NCBI GenBank assembly: GCA_020633205.1
Contig: JACKEB010000010.1
Span: 744,001 to 808,000, forward strand
Reading direction: 5' to 3'
Length of the DNA: 64,000 nucleotides
Source of the DNA: Polyangiaceae bacterium
GTDB lineage: Bacteria > Myxococcota_A > Polyangia > Polyangiales > Polyangiaceae
Part shown: piece by piece, positions 57,979 through 64,000 of the stretch
How positions within the stretch are numbered: the stretch's first letter is position 1
Layout: each line of letters begins with the position of its first letter
Made by a program: the position numbers and the translations under genes
The notes under the pieces: model-generated
Told to the model about the DNA's origin: nothing
What the model saw: only the letters and a program-made list of their open reading frames with translations
Database searches by the model: none

Positions 57979-58150
57979 CACGCGCAAACCGACGCGTGAC
58001 GCCGTGAGGCATCACCTCCTGGCGCTTGACGTGCGGGTGCCGTGAACACGACCGCGGGGCGAATGCGTGGGAACACGTCCGACGCACCTGCGGCTCACGA
58101 CTTCGCGGCCCGCGGGGTCGGTTTGCGTGGACTTCGTTAGGAGTGCTGAC

Positions 58151-58225
58151 TCACAGCGTACACGCGACCAGACCACCGCGAACCGCGGTGATAGTAGTGG
58201 TCGTCGTGGTGAGCTTGTGAGCCAT
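58151..58225 (-). CDS. Threonine-rich leader peptide (24 aa)
   Basis: The ATG at 58225 opens 24 codons to TGA at 58151. Residues 6-11 are six consecutive Thr, then Ile and another Thr; a ninth Thr is near the end. This is the style of attenuation leaders such as thrL. A perfect hairpin (CACCGCG 58174-58180, CGCGGTG 58184-58190) overlaps the codons just after the Thr run, the position of a pause hairpin. A TATACT box (58234-58239) just upstream might be the -10 of a promoter giving an almost leaderless message. It would sense charged tRNA-Thr and control the ThrRS-like gene. Confidence 0.75.
   Translation of the reverse strand: MAHKLTTTTTTITAVRGGLVACTL
58174..58190 (-). promoter_or_regulatory. 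Leader pause hairpin
   Basis: Seven perfect base pairs with a 3-base loop right after the run of Thr codons in the leader peptide. A stalled ribosome on the Thr codons would melt it, as in known attenuators. Confidence 0.6.
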
Positions 58226-58514
58226 TTCCGTGCAGTATACTTGGGCCGAGAGAAAACGCCAGCGCGCATTCGCTGGGTCCCCTAGCCTGGTACGATCCGA
58301 CAGTGACGAGCGGCCGCCGATTGCGCCCCACAACGCGTGTGGACCGAGCGGGAGCGGGACGTGGCGCCGTAACGGTTCCGGGCTCACGCTGCGCCGCTTA
58401 CGCCGCGCGTTCCAACTGCCGTTTGCTCTGCTCTGGAGCACCCAATTGTCCTCTGCGACGACACGCCGCAGCGGAGCTGGCTGGCGTGTCGTCTGTAAGC
58501 ATTTAGATTTACTA

Positions 58515-58528
58515 GTCATTTTAATGAC
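58515..58528. promoter_or_regulatory. Candidate iron-regulator site upstream of feoA
   Basis: GTCATT and AATGAC form a 6-bp inverted repeat around TT in a locally AT-rich stretch 100 bases before feoA. Position and AT content are typical for a Fur- or DtxR-type operator, but the sequence is not a clear Fur box. Confidence 0.45.
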
Positions 58529-58560
58529 CGCTCGGGAGATGGCGCCGACCCGCTTGCTGA

Positions 58561-58604
58561 ATTTGAAATCCACATTCAAATAGAGGGAGCCGTCAGCGGC
58601 TCCC
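58561..58604 (+). promoter_or_regulatory. Palindrome and hairpin just upstream of feoA
   Basis: ATTTGAA (58561-58567) and TTCAAAT (58575-58581) are perfect 7-bp arms with a 7-base spacer, a likely operator. It is followed by the perfect hairpin GGGAGCCG-TCAG-CGGCTCCC (58585-58604), which ends 23 bases before the feoA ATG and would fold in the leader RNA. Whether either responds to iron is inference. Confidence 0.55.
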
Positions 58605-58627
58605 TGCAGAATGCGAATGACATCTCG

Positions 58628-58939
58628 ATGACCCTCGACACAGCCCACATCGGAGAGCACCTGAGGATCCAGCAAGTCGCTGGCGAGCGCGCGTTTCGGC
58701 GCCGGTTGCTCGAGCTTGGGTTGGTGCCGGGCACGCGCGTCGAGCTCAAGCGCATCGCTCCTCTCGGAGATCCGATCGAGCTACTCGTGCGCGGTTGCAG
58801 CCTGTCCATTCGCCGTGCGGAAGCGCGCTCCATCCACGTCACGCGGGAGACAGCGGCTGAATCCAGCGCGCGCCCGGTAGCTTCGTGTTGTGACAGCAGC
58901 GAAACGCTCAAGCTAGAAGAAGAAGGAAGCGCCGCGTGA
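58628..58939 (+). CDS. feoA: FeoA, ferrous iron transport accessory protein
   Basis: The SH3-like FeoA fold is seen in EHLRIQQVAGERAFRRRLLELGLVPGTRVELKRIAPLGDPIELLVRGCSLSIRRAEARSIHV. FeoA is a small cytoplasmic protein that supports FeoB. A C-terminal tail of about 25 residues (ESSARPVASCCDSSETLKLEEEG) with a Cys pair is extra. Its stop overlaps the GTG start of feoB (GTGA), so the two are coupled. Upstream dyads may give iron control. Confidence 0.9.
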   Translation: MTLDTAHIGEHLRIQQVAGERAFRRRLLELGLVPGTRVELKRIAPLGDPIELLVRGCSLSIRRAEARSIHVTRETAAESSARPVASCCDSSETLKLEEEGSAA

Positions 58940-61122
58940 CTCAAAGCCGGGTCGAGCCCAACGCTGGGCTCGACCGTGTAGCCCCCGCCCCCTCGGGCGG
59001 CGATCCTTGGGTGGTGCTGGTTGGAAACCCGAATGTCGGGAAGACCAGCCTCTTCAACCGTTTGTCGGGTGAGCGAGCCCGCGTGGGGAATTACCCTGGG
59101 GTAACGATTGAGCGACGCGAGGCGAAGCTGCGTCTTCCTGATAAGTCCAGCGCACGCTTGGTCGACGTTCCAGGTACGTACTCACTGAGCGCTCGCTCCG
59201 GCGAGGAACAGATCGCACTCTCATCGGTGCTCGGGATCGCTCAGAACCCGACGCCAGACCTCGTCGTCGTCGTCGTCGACGCTGGCCAGCTCATTCGCAA
59301 CCTGTACCTGGTCCTTCAGCTGGTCGAGCTGCGCCTGCCAATGGTGCTGGCGATCAACATGATCGACGAGGTGGACGAGCCGATCTCTATCGACGTGTTG
59401 AGCGAAGAGTTCGGAGTCAGGTGTGTCGCGACGAACGCTCGTACAGGACAAGGCGTCGAGGACCTGCGCAACGCCATCGCCAAGGGGCTCGAGCACCCGG
59501 CGCTGCCGCAGCGCCTGAAGGTGGAGTACCCGGCTGAGCTCCGCGAGCGCAGCGCAACCATCGCGGAGGCGGTGCCCGAGGACTGGCTTCACTGGCGGCT
59601 GGACTCGGTCTCCCTGGAAGACCGCGCCGAGCGACGCCACGCCCTGGCCTTGTGGGGACTGACGAGCATCGAAGCCGACGACGAACTCACGGACATCCCG
59701 CAGAGCCTGCGTGAGAAGTGCCTGGAACTCGAGAGTGAAGGCGCCGACATCGACCTGGAGATCATCCAGGCGCGCTACGCATACCTGGATGCGCTCGCGG
59801 AGCGGCTCCACGGTGAGCGCGACCGCCACCCACCCAAGCGGCCTTTTTCCGAGCGGATCGACCGTTGGCTCCTGCACCCAGTGCTTGGCTTCGTGGTCTT
59901 CATCGGCATCATGCTGGTGGTCTTTCAGAGCCTGTTCGCGTGGGCGGATCCAGCCATCGGTCTGATCGAGAGTGGTGTCGCGGCACTCCAGGGCTTCATC
60001 CGCACAACGTTCTCCGACTCAATCCTGCGGGACCTGGTGACTGAGGGCATCGTCGGCGGCGTCGGAAACGTGATCGTGTTCTTGCCGCAGATCCTGCTGT
60101 TGTTCTTCTTCATCGGTCTGTTGGAGGACTCGGGCTACATGGCGCGGGTCGCGTACCTGATGGACCGCATCATGAAATCCCTCGGGCTGCATGGTCGCGC
60201 CTTCGTGCCGATGCTGAGCGGCTTCGCCTGTGCGGTGCCAGCGATCATGGCCACGCGCACGATGGAGCGGCAGCGGGATCGCTTGCTGACCATGCTGGTG
60301 ATCCCGTTGATGACGTGCTCGGCGCGTTTGCCGGTCTACACGCTGATCATCGGCGCGCTGTTTCCCCCCAGCAAAGCCTTCGGCTTGCTGCCTGTGCAGG
60401 GCCTCTTGATGGTGGGTATGTACGTCTTCGCCATGGCCATGACGCTCGGCTCTGCCGCGGTGCTTGGCCGTACGACGGTGAAGGGCAGGCGCATCCCGCT
60501 GATCCTCGAGCTACCGCCATATCGTTTCCCGAACTTGCGCTCGATTCTGCGCTCGATGTTCGAGCGCAGCCTGGCTTTCCTCAAGGAAGCGGGCAGCGTC
60601 ATCCTGGTCTGTACGATCGCGTTGTGGGCGCTTTTGTACTTCCCTCGCGCTGGTGAGGCTCCGCCGAATGTAGACCCAGTCGTGCACCAGGCGGAGGCGC
60701 TGGAGAACAGCTACGCCGGGCGCATCGGCAAGGGCATGGAGCCCGCGATCAAGCCGCTGGGGTTCGACTGGAAAATCGGCGTGGGTCTGATCGGCTCGTT
60801 CGCTGCGCGAGAGGTCTTCGTCTCCACGATGGCGCTGGTCTACGGCGTGGGCGAGCCGGAAGACGAGGAGGCGAAGCCGCTGCGTGAGAAGATCCGAGCG
60901 GAAACAAAAGCGGACGGCAAGCCAGCGTACACTCCGCTCGTCGGGTTCTCGCTACTGATCTTCTTTGCGATCGCCTGCCAGTGCATGAGCACCCTAGCGG
61001 TCGTACGTCGAGAGACCCGCACCTGGCGCTGGCCGCTCTTCATGTTCGCCTACATGACTGTGCTGGCTTATGTGTTCAGCTTCGCGGTGTACCAGGGCGG
61101 TAAGCTGCTCGGCTTTGGCTAG
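58936..61122 (+). CDS. feoB: FeoB, ferrous iron permease
   Basis: The N-terminal G domain has G1 GNPNVGKTSLF, G2 YPGVT, G3 DVPGTYSL and G4 NMID. A helical GDI region follows, and then the membrane permease with the Gate motifs, including MLSGFACAVPAIMATRTMERQRDRLLTMLVIPLMTCSARLPVYTLII and a second related Gate (SFAAREVFVSTMALVYGVGE). It imports Fe(II) across the inner membrane. At 728 residues it has normal length. The GTG start overlaps the feoA stop. No FeoC gene follows. Confidence 0.95.
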   Translation: MTQSRVEPNAGLDRVAPAPSGGDPWVVLVGNPNVGKTSLFNRLSGERARVGNYPGVTIERREAKLRLPDKSSARLVDVPGTYSLSARSGEEQIALSSVLGIAQNPTPDLVVVVVDAGQLIRNLYLVLQLVELRLPMVLAINMIDEVDEPISIDVLSEEFGVRCVATNARTGQGVEDLRNAIAKGLEHPALPQRLKVEYPAELRERSATIAEAVPEDWLHWRLDSVSLEDRAERRHALALWGLTSIEADDELTDIPQSLREKCLELESEGADIDLEIIQARYAYLDALAERLHGERDRHPPKRPFSERIDRWLLHPVLGFVVFIGIMLVVFQSLFAWADPAIGLIESGVAALQGFIRTTFSDSILRDLVTEGIVGGVGNVIVFLPQILLLFFFIGLLEDSGYMARVAYLMDRIMKSLGLHGRAFVPMLSGFACAVPAIMATRTMERQRDRLLTMLVIPLMTCSARLPVYTLIIGALFPPSKAFGLLPVQGLLMVGMYVFAMAMTLGSAAVLGRTTVKGRRIPLILELPPYRFPNLRSILRSMFERSLAFLKEAGSVILVCTIALWALLYFPRAGEAPPNVDPVVHQAEALENSYAGRIGKGMEPAIKPLGFDWKIGVGLIGSFAAREVFVSTMALVYGVGEPEDEEAKPLREKIRAETKADGKPAYTPLVGFSLLIFFAIACQCMSTLAVVRRETRTWRWPLFMFAYMTVLAYVFSFAVYQGGKLLGFG

Positions 61123-61143
61123 TGCAACTACGCTGTCGCGGGC

Positions 61144-61632
61144 TCAAGCATCCACCCGCGAGACTTCGCCGAAACGCGCTCGCAGATCTTGAAGCCACTC
61201 GGCGTGCTTTTGTTTGTCAATCAGCATCACCCCTAGCTCTCCTCCCCCCGGCAAACGAAACACCAGGTGCATCCGGCGGCCTTGCATTCCGCCAAGGAAC
61301 CACTTCGTCTCGCGCACGCCCGCGATCTCTCCAACCCGCACCTCGATAGGATCCCCGACGATGCGCCGAACCAGCAGGCGCTTGTTGGTCAGTGCAATCA
61401 AAGCATTGCCGCGCGCGATTCCGTGCCCAGCATTCGATCCACGGTAGAGCGCAGCCTCGGGACCGAGCACCAGTGTCTCGCCTTTGGCCTCGAGCTCGCG
61501 ACCAAGCGCTTCCACCTCTTCCCGAGAGCGCCGTCGCAGCCAACTAGAGACCGGGATCCAGATCAACAACTGCAACAGCAGGATCCCCGCCACGAGCGCC
61601 ACCACGAACAGTGCGGTGTTCGTCGACTCCAC
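61144..61632 (-). CDS. Membrane-anchored PH/GRAM-like protein
   Basis: An N-terminal transmembrane helix (ALFVVALVAGILLLQLLIWIPVSSWL) is followed by a short coiled segment (RRRSREEVEALGRELEAKGE). A beta-rich domain follows (ALIALTNKRLLVRRIVGDPIEVRVGEIAGVRETKWFLGGMQGRRMHLVFRLPGGG) typical of bacterial PH-like or GRAM-like domains. It starts with GTG at 61632. Convergent to feoB, with 21 bases between the stops. Function unknown. Confidence 0.7.
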   Translation of the reverse strand: MESTNTALFVVALVAGILLLQLLIWIPVSSWLRRRSREEVEALGRELEAKGETLVLGPEAALYRGSNAGHGIARGNALIALTNKRLLVRRIVGDPIEVRVGEIAGVRETKWFLGGMQGRRMHLVFRLPGGGELGVMLIDKQKHAEWLQDLRARFGEVSRVDA

Positions 61633-61706
61633 GGCCCAGATGTAGCGCGCTTTTTCGAGCGGCGATAGCGTTGTGAGCCTGGGAGGGCTGCCTTAGAAGA
61701 AGAGCT

Positions 61707-62357
61707 GTGTTGCGAGCGACCGAAGGCTTCGACCCAAGCGCGCTCAGGGTATTGCCCCGCGGTTTCTGTCAGCGCTCTGTGCTCACCGTGGCCCGAGAAC
61801 TGATCGGGAAGTATCTCGTGCGCGAGCAGGATGACGAGCTACTCGTCGGCCGCATCGTCGAGTCGGAGGCGTATCGCGGACCGGATGATCGGGCAGCCCA
61901 CTCATTTGGTGGACGTCGAACTCAGCGTACTGAGGTGATGTTTGGCCCGGCGGGCCTTTGCTATGTCTTTCGAGTCTACGGCATTCACGATCAGGTCAAC
62001 GTCGTCGCGGGCGACGAAGGGCAGCCGCACGCCGTCTTGATTCGTGCCCTCGAGCCCTGCTTTGGTTTGGAAGCGCTTCGCGCCCGCCGACTCACGCGAG
62101 GGGGAACGCCGCTTCCAGATCGCCACTTGATGAGTGGACCAGGAAAGCTGGCGCAAGCCATGGGCATCACACTCGAGTTCTACGGACACGCGCTCGATCA
62201 GCCGCCGCTCTACCTCGCCGAACGACCCGGGGCGGCGAAGCCCAAGATCGCGCGCTCCCCGCGTGTCGGCATCGACTACGCGGGACGCTGGGCGCAGAAG
62301 CCATGGCGCTTCAGCGAACGAGACAGCCCCTGGGTGAGCGTGAAGCCTTCACCCTGA
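61707..62357 (+). CDS. mpg: 3-methyladenine DNA glycosylase (AAG/MPG family)
   Basis: The motifs LIGKYLVR, GRIVESEAYRGPDDRAAHSFGGRRTQRTEVMFGPAGLCYVFRVYGIHDQVNVV and LMSGPGKLAQAMGI define the human-AAG-like glycosylase family. The catalytic Glu is in VESEAY and the intercalating Tyr in YGIHDQVNV. It removes alkylated purines in base excision repair. The start is taken at the GTG 61707; TTG at 61710 is possible. The gene stands alone, 70 bases before coaBC. Confidence 0.92.
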   Translation: MLRATEGFDPSALRVLPRGFCQRSVLTVARELIGKYLVREQDDELLVGRIVESEAYRGPDDRAAHSFGGRRTQRTEVMFGPAGLCYVFRVYGIHDQVNVVAGDEGQPHAVLIRALEPCFGLEALRARRLTRGGTPLPDRHLMSGPGKLAQAMGITLEFYGHALDQPPLYLAERPGAAKPKIARSPRVGIDYAGRWAQKPWRFSERDSPWVSVKPSP

Positions 62358-62427
62358 GTCATGCGTTCTGTCCTCACCCAAGCGACGGCAATTGCCGAGG
62401 CTGCGGGAGGAAAGTAGGGTCCGACCC

Positions 62428-63732
62428 ATGAGCGAACGTCCGAAGCCGCCGCGCCCTTCGAGCATTCCTCCGGCCTCCGTTCGCCCACCAGCACGAAGCA
62501 CGCGTAAGGGACGTCTTGCCGGACGACGCATTGCGCTCGGAGTTACCGGCAGCATCGCCGCCTACAAGGCAGCGATCCTCGCACGCCTCCTCGTCAAGGA
62601 CGGTGCTGAGGTTCAGGTCGTGTTAACCCACGCCGCACGCGAGTTCATCGGCGCCGCAACCTTCGCGGGGATCACCGGCAACCCGGTGCTGGATGACATG
62701 TTCGACGAGAACCTCGGAGGAGAGGTCCACGTCGACCTGGCGCAGGACAGTGACCTCGTGGTGGTGATGCCAACCACGGCGGACGCGCTCGCGCGCTTTG
62801 CTCAAGGACGAGCGGGGGATGTGCTGAGCGCTTGCTTGCTGTGCGCAACATCACCTGTGTTGCTGGTGCCTGCTATGCACCCGCGGATGTGGTCGCATCC
62901 GGCGACCAAGCGGAACGTGGCAACGCTCACCGGCGACGGGCGAGTGCTCTTCGTAGGACCGGAGAGTGGAGAAGTCGCGTCGGGAGAGAGCGGCGTGGGC
63001 CGCATGGCAGAGCCAGAGACGGTGCACGCCGCGATCCTCGCGCAGCTCTCCCACGATGGGCTTGCCGGGAAACATCTAGTCATCACCGCTGGGCCAACCG
63101 TCGAGGACCTGGATCCCGTGCGCTTCATCAGCAACCGTTCCACGGGGAAAATGGGCTTCGCGCTCGCAGAGCGCGCAGCACAACGCGGCGCCCACGTCAC
63201 GCTGATCAGCGGGCCCGTCGAGCTACCTACACCGTATGGTGTGCACCGAGTGGATGTGCGCAGCGCGGTCGCGATGCGAGGAGCCGTCTGGCAAGCAGTC
63301 GGACCAGATCTCAAACACGCCGACGGCTTGATCATGTGCGCCGCCGTCGGAGACTATCGCCCCGCGGAATCGCATTCAAGCAAGCTCAAGCGTGGTGAAG
63401 GCGGGCTCGGCCTAGAGCTCGTACAGAACCCAGACATCATCAGCGAGGTGGGCGCGGCAAGACAGGGCAAGCGCCCAGTCTTGGTGGCCTTTGCAGTGGA
63501 GACCGCGCCGCCGGACGTCATCGTGGAGAACGCCCGAGGCAAACTCCAAAAGAAGCGCGTCGACCTGGTCGTGGCAAACCACGCTAAGGACAGCTTTGGC
63601 AAGACGGACAACGTCGCGACTCTGGTTGGCCCGGTCGATGCCCTCCCGCTACCCCAAATGCTCAAGTTGGAGCTCGCCGATCGCATCCTCGACTGGGTGC
63701 TCGCGCGGCTCTCCGAGAACCCCCAAGCTTAG
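62428..63732 (+). CDS. coaBC: CoaBC, bifunctional coenzyme A biosynthesis enzyme
   Basis: The N-terminal CoaC flavin domain is RRIALGVTGSIAAYKAAILARLLVKDG...VHVDLAQDSDLVVVMPTTADALARFAQGRAGDVLSACLLCATSPVLLVPAMHPRMW. The C-terminal CoaB domain is HLVITAGPTVEDLDPVRFISNRSTGKMGFALAERAAQRGAHVTLISGP. It joins cysteine to 4'-phosphopantothenate and decarboxylates the product. The usual PAMNxxMW flavin motif reads PAMHPRMW, with His for Asn. The ATG at 62428 is chosen; an open frame begins 12 codons earlier. Length 434 residues is normal. The next gene begins after three bases. Confidence 0.92.
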   Translation: MSERPKPPRPSSIPPASVRPPARSTRKGRLAGRRIALGVTGSIAAYKAAILARLLVKDGAEVQVVLTHAAREFIGAATFAGITGNPVLDDMFDENLGGEVHVDLAQDSDLVVVMPTTADALARFAQGRAGDVLSACLLCATSPVLLVPAMHPRMWSHPATKRNVATLTGDGRVLFVGPESGEVASGESGVGRMAEPETVHAAILAQLSHDGLAGKHLVITAGPTVEDLDPVRFISNRSTGKMGFALAERAAQRGAHVTLISGPVELPTPYGVHRVDVRSAVAMRGAVWQAVGPDLKHADGLIMCAAVGDYRPAESHSSKLKRGEGGLGLELVQNPDIISEVGAARQGKRPVLVAFAVETAPPDVIVENARGKLQKKRVDLVVANHAKDSFGKTDNVATLVGPVDALPLPQMLKLELADRILDWVLARLSENPQA

Positions 63733-63735
63733 CCC

Positions 63736-64000
63736 ATGCCCCTGATCGCCATCGTCGTGCTGGTCGTAGGTGCCAGCCACTTTTATTTCCTCCAGGAACA
63801 GTACGCTGGCACCTGGACCATGTACGCCGGCCTCGGTCTGCCTTATCTCGTGTTCGCGACGCTGGCGCTGCGCGACCTTTGGGAGGAAGGTGTGCTCGCC
63901 GAGCGACTGGCACCGCGCTGGGGCGACGTGGGGCTCGGAGGCTTGCTCGGGCTGTTGCTCGTAGGCGCCGGTTGGATCGTGCGGGAGCAGGTCCTACCGG
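63736..64000 (+). CDS. Start of a polytopic membrane protein gene
   Basis: An ATG at 63736 opens 88 codons to the window edge, so the gene is 3'-truncated by the window. Two or three hydrophobic helices are visible (LIAIVVLVVGASHFYFL; MYAGLGLPYLVFATLALRDLW; GDVGLGGLLGLLLVGAGWIV). The style resembles CPBP-family intramembrane proteases, but the catalytic part is outside the window. Likely co-transcribed with coaBC. Confidence 0.6.
   Translation, partial: MPLIAIVVLVVGASHFYFLQEQYAGTWTMYAGLGLPYLVFATLALRDLWEEGVLAERLAPRWGDVGLGGLLGLLLVGAGWIVREQVLP

Overview
The window is GC-rich and densely coded. It looks like chromosome of a myxobacterium-type organism (Myxococcota, probably Polyangia-like). The grounds are several lipoproteins whose lipobox is followed by long Gly/Ser/Ala linkers, a von Willebrand factor A protein ending in a MYXO-CTERM-type tail (Cys motif, hydrophobic stretch, RRRRR), a MopE-like metal-binding lipoprotein, a PEGA/proline-rich protein and a TonB/ExbB/ExbD cluster typical of that group. 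This taxonomic call is an inference from protein style, with no database comparison.

Layout. 0-36 kb is host chromosome. It holds a YlqF/RbgA-type ribosome-assembly GTPase, a PilZ protein, an SMP-30 lipoprotein, a TetR/Coq4 divergent pair with a clear 24-bp operator, a PEGA membrane protein, a flavin reductase, a Ski2-like helicase coupled to a YgjP-like metallopeptidase, a small basic protein with a structured 5' leader, an SGNH-hydrolase lipoprotein, a sigma factor/TPR membrane protein pair, a surface-repeat protein, ligA with a group II intron directly upstream, and an operon for TonB-dependent uptake (receptor, lipoprotein, ExbB, ExbD, TonB). These are followed by a VWA protein, an FAD oxidoreductase and a pterin dehydratase.

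36.4-52.8 kb is a 16.4-kb integrative element inserted in tRNA-Leu(TAA). It is bounded by perfect 42-bp direct repeats (attL 36377-36418, attR 52773-52814). Except for a Fic-type gene pair, all recognised genes run leftward. They comprise a replication module (an O-like winged-helix protein carrying six palindromic iterons inside its gene, plus a DnaC/IstB-like ATPase), a chain of small overlapping genes, a tail module with a tape measure protein, a ribbon-helix-helix regulator and a tyrosine integrase. I recognise no terminase, portal, capsid or lysis gene, so this may be a satellite or a decayed prophage. The integrase reading frame runs through attL into the tRNA and host DNA, and the same frame is open at attR. 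In the excised circle int would therefore continue into a different 93-residue tail and into the early operon. Integration swaps the integrase C-terminus and should also swap promoters between the element and the host tRNA gene.

52.8-64 kb is host chromosome again: a lipoprotein, a metallophosphoesterase remnant, a heparinase-like lipoprotein, and a threonyl-tRNA synthetase-like protein lacking the N-terminal editing domains. The synthetase gene is preceded by a threonine-rich leader peptide with a hairpin (candidate attenuator). Then follow feoA-feoB with palindromic upstream sites, a 3-methyladenine DNA glycosylase, coaBC and the start of a membrane protein gene.
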